From assembly GCA_042095135.1 (NCBI GenBank), contig JBELBV010000007.1:6465-70464 (forward strand): a stretch of 64,000 nt of DNA. The letters are read 5' to 3'. Position 1 is the first letter of the stretch. Every line of letters starts with the position of its first letter. The stretch is from UA16 sp042095135 (GTDB lineage Bacteria > Bacteroidota > Bacteroidia > Flavobacteriales_D > Sanyastnellaceae). This document shows, in pieces, positions 9,742-18,411 of this stretch. Below the pieces are notes generated by a model. That model did not search any database and was not told the origin of the DNA. It was given only the letters and a program-made list of their open reading frames with translations. The position numbers and the translations under genes are program-made.

Positions 9742-11049
9742 TTACAGCCCAATCTGATTGACCTCGGGTTCCAATCGGACACCGTACTTGGCCTCGACAT
9801 CGTTCATGATGTCCTGCGCGAGGGCCCAGACCTCGGCCCCTGTTGCTCCGCCGTGGTTGACGAGCACCAAAGCCTGCTGGTCGTGGACACCACATGCCCC
9901 TCGGCGATGGCCTTTCCAACCCGCCCGATCAATGAGCCATCCAGCAGCGAGTTTCACCTTGCCTTCCGGCGCCGGATAATGAGCAACATCCGGGTGATCG
10001 CGTTGAATGCGTTCGAAAGCCGCTTGGGACACCACGGGGTTTTTGAAAAAACTTCCCGCATTGCCGATTTCCCGTGGGTCGGGTAGCTTCGATTGGCGAA
10101 TGGACATCACGGCTTCGGCCACTTGGCGGTGGGTGGTGTCGCGATCCCATCCGCGGGATTCGAGCTCAGCTTGAATGGCACCGTATTGGGTATTCAACGC
10201 CGCTGACAGTTCCAGATGGAAGGCCACCCGGACGATGACCCACTTGTCCTTTTCGGCTTGCTTGAACACGCTGTCGCGGTACCCAAAAGCACAGCGCTCG
10301 GCATCGAAACGCTCCAGCGCACCGGTCTCGCGGTGAATGGCTTCTAACCATGAAAATCGATCTTTCACCTCCACGCCGTAAGCCCCGATATTTTGCATGG
10401 GCGAGGCCCCGACGGAACCCGGGATCAATGCGAGATTTTCTAAGCCGTTCCAACCGGCTTCCAGTGCGTGGACGACCCACGCGTGCCACGATTCTCCTGC
10501 GCCCACGACCACCTCGACGGCGTGGCCATCGTCTGACACTTTCTGAACGCCTCGTATGTTCATGTGCAGCATCCTTCCGACCCAGTCCTTGTGCATCAAT
10601 ACATTGGAGCCTCCCCCGAGAACCATCAAAGGCAACTCACCTCGGTCCTCAAGCGCCCAGCGGACATCCGCGTCGCTGGCAACCTCGGCCAAGCAATGCG
10701 CTGCGGCGGCGGCGCCAAACGTGGTCAATGGACCCACTGGGGCCTCTTCACGCCAAGGCGTCAGAGCGGGTGGCCAAGGCGTTCGTCCCGGCGCAGGATC
10801 GGCTGAAGCCACCGCGCGTTCACGCAGCAAGCGTTCCCACGATTCAGCGGTCAAGGTGCGAACCGGATCTTGGGATTGCAGGAGTTCTGTGACCCATTGG
10901 TAGCGGGGATAATCGGATGCGTAGTGCTGGTGCACCACCCATTTGCTATCCCCCATTGGTTGCCACTCGGTGACGTGCTTCGGACCCTCGATGACGTATA
11001 GGTTCGGGGCACCTTCCAGCTTTCGGAATTGGGGGAAATCCAGGCTCAT
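9742..11049 (-). CDS. murB: UDP-N-acetylenolpyruvoylglucosamine reductase MurB, with N-terminal extension
   Basis: MurB reduces UDP-GlcNAc-enolpyruvate to UDP-MurNAc with NADPH and FAD in cytoplasmic peptidoglycan precursor synthesis. The FAD-binding text VLGGGSNVL (residues ~143-151), IPGSVGASPMQNIGAYG, the FGYRDSVFK segment, the catalytic-serine motif GNAGSFFKNP and the C-terminal LEPEV are all present. The MurB part starts only near residue 98. About 90 extra residues precede it, with no stop codon, and make the protein 435 residues instead of the usual ~300-350. The extension resembles, from memory only, small standalone proteins of Bacteroidota. An in-frame GTG at 10812 would give a normal-length 356-residue MurB, so the long start is not certain. 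It is transcribed alone, divergent from the TPR gene. Confidence 0.9.
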   Translation of the reverse strand: MSLDFPQFRKLEGAPNLYVIEGPKHVTEWQPMGDSKWVVHQHYASDYPRYQWVTELLQSQDPVRTLTAESWERLLRERAVASADPAPGRTPWPPALTPWREEAPVGPLTTFGAAAAAHCLAEVASDADVRWALEDRGELPLMVLGGGSNVLMHKDWVGRMLHMNIRGVQKVSDDGHAVEVVVGAGESWHAWVVHALEAGWNGLENLALIPGSVGASPMQNIGAYGVEVKDRFSWLEAIHRETGALERFDAERCAFGYRDSVFKQAEKDKWVIVRVAFHLELSAALNTQYGAIQAELESRGWDRDTTHRQVAEAVMSIRQSKLPDPREIGNAGSFFKNPVVSQAAFERIQRDHPDVAHYPAPEGKVKLAAGWLIDRAGWKGHRRGACGVHDQQALVLVNHGGATGAEVWALAQDIMNDVEAKYGVRLEPEVNQIGL

Positions 11050-11103
11050 CTTTCACCTGCAATTTCGGTGGATGCGCGAAACAAAGTGGCCCCCGGGGCG
11101 TTG

Positions 11104-11111
11104 TATTTTTG
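11104..11111 (+). promoter_or_regulatory. -7 element TATTTTTG for the TPR gene
   Basis: TATTTTTG matches the Bacteroidota primary-sigma -7 consensus TAnnTTTG and lies 23 nt before the ATG of the TPR gene, in the gap divergent from murB. No convincing TTTG -33 element is visible at the expected spacing. Confidence 0.6.
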
Positions 11112-11134
11112 AACAGCCGCAATTGCAACACACC

Positions 11135-11776
11135 ATGCCCGATTCCAACCGTCGTCCAGCTTCTCCAGAAGGCCACTTGCTCGTCCAACAGTCACGGGCC
11201 TCTGCTGAGGCGGGCCAATGGCAAAGTGCTTTGGTCGGCTTTGACGAAGCGGAACGCGCAAACCCCGATTGGGGACTCGATCCCGACTTTTTGAATGACC
11301 GAGCGGTCGCGCTCTTTCACAACGACCGCGCACACGAATGCATCGTGCTGCTGGACAAAGCCATCAACCTTCAGCCCCAGTACGGCTACCGGTATGCGGC
11401 ACGCGGGTGGATGAAGCAAGCGCTGCGGGACATCCACGGTGCCATCGCCGACTACAAGAAAGCCGTCGAACTCGATCCTGAAGACGCCATCACCTTGAAC
11501 AATTTGGGTCTGCTTGAGGAGCAAATCGGCCGCATGCAATCGGCCAAGGAAAGCTTCGCTGCGGCCGACGCCATGGACCGCATCTTGGACGCATCCGCCA
11601 TTCCCAAGGAATCCACATCGGAGGCAGAGGGCCCATCAATGCCTGAAGCTTCTGCTCCACCGCCATCCAAAGCAGTAAAAACTCCGTGGGCTGAGGTCAC
11701 ACGCGCGCTTTTCACGCGAGCAGGGCGAAAAGAATTCCTTGAATTCATCCGCAATGGGTTTAAATTGAAGGGCTGA
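11135..11776 (+). CDS. Tetratricopeptide-repeat protein
   Basis: The 213-residue product contains TPR units at about residues 54-83, 88-117 and 120-147, for example AIADYKKAVELDPEDAITLNNLGLLEEQIG. The C-terminal ~60 residues are low-complexity (Pro, Ala, Ser, Glu) and then basic. No signal peptide is seen, so it is probably a cytoplasmic scaffold. The frame stays open far upstream into murB, but the ATG at 11135 was chosen because it lies downstream of a -7 element and outside murB. It is 13 nt upstream of the AddB-like nuclease gene and probably forms an operon with it and the flippase. Specific function unknown. Confidence 0.8.
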   Translation: MPDSNRRPASPEGHLLVQQSRASAEAGQWQSALVGFDEAERANPDWGLDPDFLNDRAVALFHNDRAHECIVLLDKAINLQPQYGYRYAARGWMKQALRDIHGAIADYKKAVELDPEDAITLNNLGLLEEQIGRMQSAKESFAAADAMDRILDASAIPKESTSEAEGPSMPEASAPPPSKAVKTPWAEVTRALFTRAGRKEFLEFIRNGFKLKG

Positions 11777-11789
11777 AACACCCCGCTGT

Positions 11790-14603
11790 TTGACCACGCT
11801 GCCCTCCTTTCTCACCCAACTCGCTCAACAGGTCATCGACCATCCGTATCCGGAACGGTGCCTGGTCGTCCTGCCCAGCCAGCGCGCGGTGCGCAAGTTT
11901 GAACGGAGTTATGCAGCCTTGATGGACGGCCCTGGATGGCTGCCGACCGTGCACACCCTCGGCGTGGCCATTCAACACCACACCACGTGGATCCCTTTGG
12001 ACGGGATGGAAGGCTTAGCGCTACTTTACAGCCTCTGGAAGGAATTGCCCGCAGCAGCAGACAGCGGACCGCGTACGTTTGACGCCTTCATGCCCTGGGG
12101 CCGGATTGCGCTGCGCGATTTCAATGAGATTGATCAACATCTGCTCGATGCCCAGTCCGTTTTCCAAAACCTCTGCGACATCGAAGGCATCGAGGATTGG
12201 AGTTTTGGCGACCCCGATGCCCTGAAACCCGGGCAACAGGCCTTTTTGCGGCAATACATGCAACTGGGACCCTTGTACGCGGCCTTCACGTCTGCACTTG
12301 CCGAGCGAAAGCAAGGATACGCGGGATTGTTGGCGCGACAGGCAGCTGCCATCCCCATTGGAGGCGACTACGACCACGTCTTCATCGGTGGCATGAGCGC
12401 CCTCACCCCGGCGGAGATGCAATTCCTCAAGGGATACGAGCGAGCTGATCGGTTGACATGGGCTTGGGATGGTGATGCGAGCTATGTCGAGCACGAATCC
12501 ATTGAAGCGGGTTTGTTCATCCGGGAGCAAATGCGCGAACGGGCGGCATCGGTATCCGTTTTGTCCCATCGCCTTGCCCAAAATCCACCTGCCTTGCACC
12601 GGGTCAACTGCAGCAGCGTCGTCACGGAATGCCAGTACATCCGCGAGGCGATTGCCGCTTTGAGCAAGGAAGAACTGGCCAAAACGGCCGTAGTACTTCC
12701 CGATGGAAGCCTGCTGCCGCTCCTGCTCCAATCGCTACCCGAAGGCCTTCAAAAAAACTACAACGTCACCATGGGTTTGGCTTGGTCCGAATCCCCGGCG
12801 AGCAGTTTCCTCCGCACAGCCCATCGGCTGGTGCAGCGCAAACGCACGTCTTGGCACCACGATGACATCCGACAGGCCTTGAGCGAGCCCCTTCTGCACG
12901 CCTGCTACCGAGAGGAGGCATTTCAAGGGGACGCCACGCGGGTGTTGAACCGAATGGCCGCCAACAAATGGGCATGGGTTTCCCTGGACCAATTGGCCGA
13001 ACTGTCAAGCGGTCCCGTGCACAACTTGTTCCATGCACTGAAGCCCCTCTTGACTGACGATGTGACCGAATTTCTTTCGGCCTTAACCAGCTGGGTGCAG
13101 GGGCTGAGCGCGGAACTGGGACACGAAGAAGAGGGCGATCCGTGGACACGCATCGGCTGGGAGAAAGTCGCTCAGTGCGCCGGCCTCGTGAGGCGATTTC
13201 AAACCAACCATCGAATCCTGTCCACACCGGAGGAAGGGTGGAGCATGCTGTTCAATAGCTTGCAGGCGGAGCGAATCGATTTGCTCGGGGAACCCGAGGA
13301 AGGCCTTCAGATCATGGGGCTGATCGAATCACGCGCGTTGGACTACGAACGGGTTTTCCTGTTGGATTGCAATGAAGGAACCTTGCCCAAGTCCTCCCTG
13401 CCTGAAAGCTTCATCCCCTTCGACCTGCGGCACATGTGGGGCCTGCCCGGCCGCCACCAACGCGAGGCCATTTACGCCTATTACACCTACCGGCTGATGA
13501 ACCGATCGAAGGAAATCCACTTCCTTTACCGCGGGCAAGACGAAGCTGCAGAACCCAGCCGGTACCTGCTTCAATTTGAGCGCTCCTTCCGGCCCAATGG
13601 CAAGGACTTACTCCCGGTGAAGCCGATTCATGTGCACAGTGCACTCCCGGGCAAACGGCCCGAGATTCAGCCTTTAAATTGGACCACGTGGGCACAAGGT
13701 GAGCTCGTCAACTGGGCCAACCGCGGCATCAGTCCTTCGGGTTGGAACACCTTTATGGCCTGCAAACGGGATTTCTATTACAAGTACATCCTGCGCTTGC
13801 ACGAGCAAGATGAATTTGAAGACGAAATGACCGCCAGCACCTTTGGCACCATTGTGCACAAGGTGCTCGAGGACGGCTTCGATGCGCTGAAAAGCCGGGT
13901 CCTCAAGCCGGAGGATCTCGAAGCCTTGATCCGAAACATTCGGCCCTTGCTGCACACATCGGTGGAGGAGGAATACAGCTTGGCCTTGACAGAAAGCGGC
14001 GAGAACTACTTGCACTTCGCCATTGCCGAAGCAACATTGAAAAAGCTGATCCGCGTCGAATTGAATGAATTAAAAGGAGGGCAAACGCGGACCGTAACGG
14101 CCGTAGAAGCCGAGCTGAACCACGCATTTGCCATCGAAGGAAGCCATTTCACCACCGTTCGGCTGCATGGCAAGGCCGATCGCATTGACTTGGAAAGCGG
14201 CGAGGTCGTGGTCACCGACTACAAAACAGGATCCGTCAAAGAATCGGAATTGGCCCTCAAAGGCGATTGGCTCGAACGGCTGGCGCAAGGCAAGTCGTCA
14301 AAGGCCCTGCAACTCTTGATGTACTCCGCCATTGCACTGGAAACCCTTGGGGCCAACGGGGAGGCGCTGGTGTCCGTGCAATCGGGTATCCGCTCAGGTA
14401 AGAATGCACGCGAAGGGTTGCTCAAATTGAAAATCGATGGACGCGACCGCATCACACGGGAAGACGCTCACAAGCTCCTGGGTTGGTTGGTGGAGCAACT
14501 TGAAGCCATGCACAGTTCAGCGCACGGATTAGAACATGAAACCGAAGCCCGGTTTTGTGCATATTGCACGGTATTGGATCCTTTACCCACGTATTTCAAC
14601 TGA
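11790..14603 (+). CDS. AddB-like PD-(D/E)XK nuclease family protein
   Basis: The 937-residue protein has the plan of Bacteroidota AddB/RexB-like proteins: an N-terminal helicase-like region (VVLPSQRAVRKFE near residue 26) that lacks a Walker A motif, a middle region, and a C-terminal RecB-type nuclease with GKADRID and VVTDYKTGS, the catalytic Asp and D-x-K. The cluster-type cysteines are FMACKRDF and CAYC near the end, only three in all; the usual terminal fourth Cys is absent because the protein ends 11 residues after CAYC. The family works in double-strand break processing. The start is TTG, with no nearby ATG. No AddA/UvrD-like partner is in the window. A 3-nt gap to the flippase indicates one transcript. 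Confidence 0.8.
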   Translation: MTTLPSFLTQLAQQVIDHPYPERCLVVLPSQRAVRKFERSYAALMDGPGWLPTVHTLGVAIQHHTTWIPLDGMEGLALLYSLWKELPAAADSGPRTFDAFMPWGRIALRDFNEIDQHLLDAQSVFQNLCDIEGIEDWSFGDPDALKPGQQAFLRQYMQLGPLYAAFTSALAERKQGYAGLLARQAAAIPIGGDYDHVFIGGMSALTPAEMQFLKGYERADRLTWAWDGDASYVEHESIEAGLFIREQMRERAASVSVLSHRLAQNPPALHRVNCSSVVTECQYIREAIAALSKEELAKTAVVLPDGSLLPLLLQSLPEGLQKNYNVTMGLAWSESPASSFLRTAHRLVQRKRTSWHHDDIRQALSEPLLHACYREEAFQGDATRVLNRMAANKWAWVSLDQLAELSSGPVHNLFHALKPLLTDDVTEFLSALTSWVQGLSAELGHEEEGDPWTRIGWEKVAQCAGLVRRFQTNHRILSTPEEGWSMLFNSLQAERIDLLGEPEEGLQIMGLIESRALDYERVFLLDCNEGTLPKSSLPESFIPFDLRHMWGLPGRHQREAIYAYYTYRLMNRSKEIHFLYRGQDEAAEPSRYLLQFERSFRPNGKDLLPVKPIHVHSALPGKRPEIQPLNWTTWAQGELVNWANRGISPSGWNTFMACKRDFYYKYILRLHEQDEFEDEMTASTFGTIVHKVLEDGFDALKSRVLKPEDLEALIRNIRPLLHTSVEEEYSLALTESGENYLHFAIAEATLKKLIRVELNELKGGQTRTVTAVEAELNHAFAIEGSHFTTVRLHGKADRIDLESGEVVVTDYKTGSVKESELALKGDWLERLAQGKSSKALQLLMYSAIALETLGANGEALVSVQSGIRSGKNAREGLLKLKIDGRDRITREDAHKLLGWLVEQLEAMHSSAHGLEHETEARFCAYCTVLDPLPTYFN

Positions 14604-14606
14604 TCG

Positions 14607-16085
14607 ATGGGCGTCATCGCAAAACAATCCGGATTTGCAGCCATCGCGCTCGGCGCGGGAATGGTCGTCGGTGCCTTGAACAACATGGTGATCCTCCCCC
14701 GTGCGTTTGACGGCAACGAAGAAATTTGGGGATTGGTGCGCATCATGACCTCCTGGGGCATGATTTGCGCGTCCATCTCCACCCTCGGTGCACCGGGCGC
14801 CATCGTTCGGTTTCTTCACCGTTACGAAGAAGGCGAACGCGAAAAGAGCCTGAATTCCATCCTGGCCTTTGCCGCCTTTGGCGTACTAACCACGTTAGCC
14901 ATCCTATGGAAATGGGGCGAAAGCTGGATTGTGTGGCTGGATCCCGACAAGGGCGATTTGCTCGCACAAAACGTCCCCTGGTTCCTGGTGATTGTGGCCA
15001 TCATGAGCGTATTACACATCTTCCGGGCCTTGCTCACGTGGAAACTTCGAACGGCCTTCATCGCGTGGGTCGACGAACTCTGGCAGAAAACCAGCTACTT
15101 TATCCTCGGCGCCCTCCTCCTTTTTGATTGGGTTTCGCTCGATGCATTTGTGCCCTTGTACATCGCATCGTACGGCGTGTCCTTTCTCCTGATGGGCGTA
15201 GCGAGTTTCGGCCTGTTCGGCGGCCTCTCGAAAGGATTCAACCGGAAGGACTTGTCGCAATTCACCGAATTCAGCGCGTTCAGTTTGTTCGCTGGCGGCG
15301 CTGTGATTGTGGCGACCCAGTTGGATTACATCATGGTCGGAAAATTCTTGGGCCTGGAAGAAGTCCCCGTGTACACCTTGGGCTTTTTCATGGGTTCGGT
15401 GGTGGCCTTGCCCCGTCGGGCCACGACCAACATCGTCCGCGGCGTTGTCGCCGAAAAAATCAACCGAGATGACAACGCCAGCATCGGCCACCTCAGCAAG
15501 AATTCCGCGCGGGTCAATTTCTTGCTCATGGGTGCTGTCATGGCGGGAATCTGGGCCGGCTTTGACCCCCTTCAGCAGCTGTTGCCTCCGAAGTACCGCG
15601 GACTGGAGCTCGTGTTTTTGTGCATTGCTGGTGCGCAGCTAATTTCCGGCTTGAATGTCAGCAACAACAGCCACCTCGGATACAGTGAACACTACCGGCT
15701 CGTGCTTCCGGTCAACCTGGCCTTGGTCGTGGTCACCGTCGCCCTGAATTACCTGTTCCTCGTGGTGTTTGAATGGGGGCTTGCCGGAGCGGCTTTGGCC
15801 ACATTGGGAACATTCGTTTGGAACAACGCGTGGCGCGTACTCATCGTTTACCGGAAGTTTGGCGTGCACCCGTTCACGTGGTCCATTCCCGTCATGTCGG
15901 GCATCGCAACGGCATCCGCCATGCTTTTCCATTGGGAGGCCGGAAGCATGGGAATGCACCCGTTGGTCGAAGCCATTGCACAGGGTGCATTGGCCTCAGG
16001 CACGAGCTTCGCAGCGTGCTATGCGTTGGGGTACTTTCCAGAATTGCGGGAAGGGCTCAAGCAGCGGTTGGCTTGGTGGCCCTGA
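14607..16085 (+). CDS. Oligosaccharide flippase / polysaccharide biosynthesis membrane protein
   Basis: This is a 492-residue, very hydrophobic protein with about 12-14 predicted membrane segments, starting MGVIAKQSGFAAIALGAGM. Length and pattern fit the MATE/MOP-superfamily flippases (Wzx-like) that move lipid-linked glycans across the inner membrane. The N-terminal text GALNNMVILPRAF and the central segment ATQLDYIMVGKFLG are typical of such exporters in Bacteroidota. There are no glycosyltransferases beside it, so the substrate is unknown. It follows the nuclease gene by 3 nt and ends convergent to the DUF2147 gene. Confidence 0.82.
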   Translation: MGVIAKQSGFAAIALGAGMVVGALNNMVILPRAFDGNEEIWGLVRIMTSWGMICASISTLGAPGAIVRFLHRYEEGEREKSLNSILAFAAFGVLTTLAILWKWGESWIVWLDPDKGDLLAQNVPWFLVIVAIMSVLHIFRALLTWKLRTAFIAWVDELWQKTSYFILGALLLFDWVSLDAFVPLYIASYGVSFLLMGVASFGLFGGLSKGFNRKDLSQFTEFSAFSLFAGGAVIVATQLDYIMVGKFLGLEEVPVYTLGFFMGSVVALPRRATTNIVRGVVAEKINRDDNASIGHLSKNSARVNFLLMGAVMAGIWAGFDPLQQLLPPKYRGLELVFLCIAGAQLISGLNVSNNSHLGYSEHYRLVLPVNLALVVVTVALNYLFLVVFEWGLAGAALATLGTFVWNNAWRVLIVYRKFGVHPFTWSIPVMSGIATASAMLFHWEAGSMGMHPLVEAIAQGALASGTSFAACYALGYFPELREGLKQRLAWWP

Positions 16086-16091
16086 ATGGGC

Positions 16092-16529
16092 TTACTTCTG
16101 GCGGAGCCAGGTCTGCGTACGGAACAAGAAGAAGATGTACCCGCGGACTTTGAGCTCGTCCATATTGCCCTCCTCCAACCACATTTCGCAGTCGTAGATC
16201 TTGCCGTTTTTAGGGTCGCAAATTGTTCCATCTTCCCATTCCATTTCGCCCGCCACCGGCACCATGTCTCGGACAATCTCCATGCCCAAAGCTGGCTGGT
16301 CTTTGCGGTCGTCTTCACACTGATCGCAGATGGGATTTTGGTCCTCTTCCGGCAGCCGGAACAACTCGATGACCTGGCCGTAGATTTTCCCGTCGCGCTC
16401 GGTTATTTCCACCACGCTTTTGATGCGGCCTGTCTCGTCGTCGATGGTCTTCCATTTTCCCAAAACCGGGTTTTGAGCGACGGCAACAGCGGCTAATAGG
16501 GTCAGGGCGAAGGTCAAGAGATGTTTCAT
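16092..16529 (-). CDS. DUF2147 domain secreted protein
   Basis: The 145-residue product has a signal peptide (MKHLLTFALTLLAAVAVAQ) and then the DUF2147 pattern: LGKWKTIDDETG, the DGKIYGQVIELF strand, a CDQCEDD pair, and GYIFFLFRTQTWLR at the C-terminus. The family forms a small lipocalin-like periplasmic or outer-membrane-associated barrel of unknown function. Its ATG overlaps the YihY stop by 4 nt, so it is the last gene of a nadC-yihY-DUF2147 transcript. Confidence 0.88.
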   Translation of the reverse strand: MKHLLTFALTLLAAVAVAQNPVLGKWKTIDDETGRIKSVVEITERDGKIYGQVIELFRLPEEDQNPICDQCEDDRKDQPALGMEIVRDMVPVAGEMEWEDGTICDPKNGKIYDCEMWLEEGNMDELKVRGYIFFLFRTQTWLRQK

Positions 16530-17497
16530 GATGAAGGAGTTTCCAGTTGTTTTTCAGCATCCATTCTCGCGCGGTTGATGGCTGCATTGAGTTCGAAGCC
16601 CAATAATAAAATGGAACTGTTGGAATTCAACCACAAAAGGGTAATCAATAACGTTCCCAGTGAACCGTACAAAGAGTTGTACGAAGCAAATTGGTCAATG
16701 AACCACGAAAACGTGAAGGTCAACACCACGAACAACGCCGTGGTTCCTGTGGCCCCGATTGACCACCACTTCCAAGGGTGCGGGGAGCGGTCACCCACAT
16801 TGTAGAGAATAGTGACGGCAACGTAAATCAGCGCAAACGAGAGCGCCCATCGGGCTCCGGTAACCAGCGGAATGTTGATGCCTTCCAGCCACCCCCTCGC
16901 TTCCGCCCAATGCAGCATATCGCCCGCAAACCCGATCATGAACACCGCGAGCACCAACAGGACCGACAACACCAACAAAAGACCAATGGACAGCAAACGG
17001 AAAACCATCCAATTCTGTTGCGGACCCGCGGAATGCGCACTCTGCCCAAACCCCAGCAGGATGGCATTCACGCTGTTTGAAGCATAAAAGAGCAGCAGCA
17101 CAACTCCCACGGAAAGCAGTGTTCCCTGCCGTTGGCCAATGAGGTCGGACACCGTCGACTCGAAGAGTTCGATGGCCTGTTTGGGAAAGAACTGCTCTAG
17201 GCTGATCAGGACTTCTTCGGTCTCAAGCGGGGTATAAGGGATGATGCTCAAGAGCAAGATCATGGCCGGAAAAAAGGCCACAAACAAGCGAAAGCTGATG
17301 GCAGCTGCGCGGGTCGAAACCGAGCCGTTGACCAATCCGAGAAAGAAAAACCTGCCGACGTCGTAGACGTTCATCGACTTGTCTTTCCACGGGCGAACGC
17401 CCCGCAGCGCGCGGCGCATCCGGTCGAAGACTTTATTCTGTTGGACCCACCGGAAAAACGGGCGATCCGGGACCACGGGCGGTTCAAGCTCAGCCAT
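16526..17497 (-). CDS. YihY/BrkB family inner-membrane protein
   Basis: The 323-residue protein has a basic N-terminus and six predicted transmembrane helices. It carries family features such as TRAAAISFRLFVAFFPAMI (the conserved A-x-x-F-R/Y-x-x-F-A-x-x-P region), FYASNSVNAILLGF and SYNSLYGSLGTLLITLLWL. These proteins were once called ribonuclease BN, but they are membrane proteins of unsettled function. The start overlaps the nadC 3 prime end by 8 nt, indicating an operon. Confidence 0.9.
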   Translation of the reverse strand: MAELEPPVVPDRPFFRWVQQNKVFDRMRRALRGVRPWKDKSMNVYDVGRFFFLGLVNGSVSTRAAAISFRLFVAFFPAMILLLSIIPYTPLETEEVLISLEQFFPKQAIELFESTVSDLIGQRQGTLLSVGVVLLLFYASNSVNAILLGFGQSAHSAGPQQNWMVFRLLSIGLLLVLSVLLVLAVFMIGFAGDMLHWAEARGWLEGINIPLVTGARWALSFALIYVAVTILYNVGDRSPHPWKWWSIGATGTTALFVVLTFTFSWFIDQFASYNSLYGSLGTLLITLLWLNSNSSILLLGFELNAAINRARMDAEKQLETPSS

Positions 17498-18377
17498 TGA
17501 AAAACGTTGCTGATTTCAAACTAAAGTCCATGCCCTTGACGCTGTGCGTGATCCATCCCATACTGACGTAATCCACGCCGGCGTCTGCGTAGGCCCGTGC
17601 GTTGTCCGGGGTGATACCCCCAGACGCCTCCAATGGGATCATTCCGCCCCACTTTTCCACCATGGCCGCCGCCTCGGCCGGGGTGTGGTTGTCCAGCAGC
17701 AACCGGTCCACCAGTGGCGAACCGTCGGGCTTTTGCCATTTGGTGCGCGCCGCCATGGCAGCGGCTGCTTCTTCCGCATCGCGTACTTCGACCACGACCG
17801 GTACGCTGGAATTCTGGGCTTTCATGTACGCGGCGACGTTCTCCAGCGCCTGCGCCATAGAACCCGCGTAATCCACGTGGTTGTCTTTGACCAATATCAT
17901 GTCGTACAAACCCATGCGGTGGTTGGTCCCCCCGCCCAGGCGCACGGCCATCTTTTCAAACTCCCGCAGGCCCGGCGTGGTCTTGCGGGTGTCGAGCACG
18001 GCGCATTTGGTGCCGGCAAACGAAGCCATGATGGCTGCTGTCCGAGAGGCAATTCCGCTCATGCGTTGGATGAAATTCAACGCCAAGCGCTCCCCAATCA
18101 ATATGCTCTTGGCGGGGCCAGCTACCCGGAGGACGCGCTGGCCAGCCGTTACAGCATCCCCATCAGCCGCGATCAATTCAATCGTCAATGACTCGTCGAC
18201 CACCCCAAAGACAAATCGGGCCACCTCCAATCCGGCGACCACACCGTCTTCCTTGGCCATGATAAACCCCTCTTGCGACAAGCCCTCCGGCAACGAAGAC
18301 TCCGATGTGCAATCCCCCGTTCCCAGGTCTTCTTCCAAAGCGAAGCGGATCAACCGCTCCATTGACTGTGAAACCAT
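17490..18377 (-). CDS. nadC: Nicotinate-nucleotide pyrophosphorylase (carboxylating)
   Basis: NadC converts quinolinate and PRPP to nicotinate mononucleotide in de novo NAD synthesis. The 295-residue frame shows EEDLGTGDCTSE near the N-terminus, the signature LDTRKTTPGLREFEKMAVR, GGGTNHRMGLYDMILVKDN and the C-terminal ASGGITPDN and YVSMGWITHS. The ATG at 18377 was chosen over the longer frame start (18410) because a -7 element TATCTTCG ends only 4 nt before it and an upstream start would overlap rlmH. It is the first gene of an operon with yihY and DUF2147. If the promoter is used as read, the mRNA is leaderless or nearly so. Confidence 0.93.
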   Translation of the reverse strand: MVSQSMERLIRFALEEDLGTGDCTSESSLPEGLSQEGFIMAKEDGVVAGLEVARFVFGVVDESLTIELIAADGDAVTAGQRVLRVAGPAKSILIGERLALNFIQRMSGIASRTAAIMASFAGTKCAVLDTRKTTPGLREFEKMAVRLGGGTNHRMGLYDMILVKDNHVDYAGSMAQALENVAAYMKAQNSSVPVVVEVRDAEEAAAAMAARTKWQKPDGSPLVDRLLLDNHTPAEAAAMVEKWGGMIPLEASGGITPDNARAYADAGVDYVSMGWITHSVKGMDFSLKSATFFNG

Positions 18378-18381
18378 GCAG

Positions 18382-18411
18382 CGAAGATAGAATACCTTTG
18401 CTTCGTGCAAA
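18382..18411 (-). promoter_or_regulatory. nadC promoter: TTTG -33 and TATCTTCG -7
   Basis: On the minus strand TTTG (18411-18408) is followed after 18 nt by TATCTTCG (18389-18382), one mismatch from TAnnTTTG, then 4 nt and the nadC ATG. The -33 element lies inside the first codons of rlmH. This is the best two-part promoter in the window and predicts a transcription start at or beside the start codon. Confidence 0.65.
18393..18400 (+). promoter_or_regulatory. rlmH -7 element TACCTTTG
   Basis: TACCTTTG is a perfect TAnnTTTG match ending 4 nt before the GTG start of rlmH. It lies back to back with the nadC -7 element in a 27-nt divergent gap. The -33 box is weak (a TGTG at 18367-18370, inside nadC). 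Confidence 0.65.

Noticed and set aside
10943..11134. Upstream extension of the TPR gene
   Set aside because: It would overlap murB on the opposite strand and skip a -7 element; the extra residues have no TPR character.
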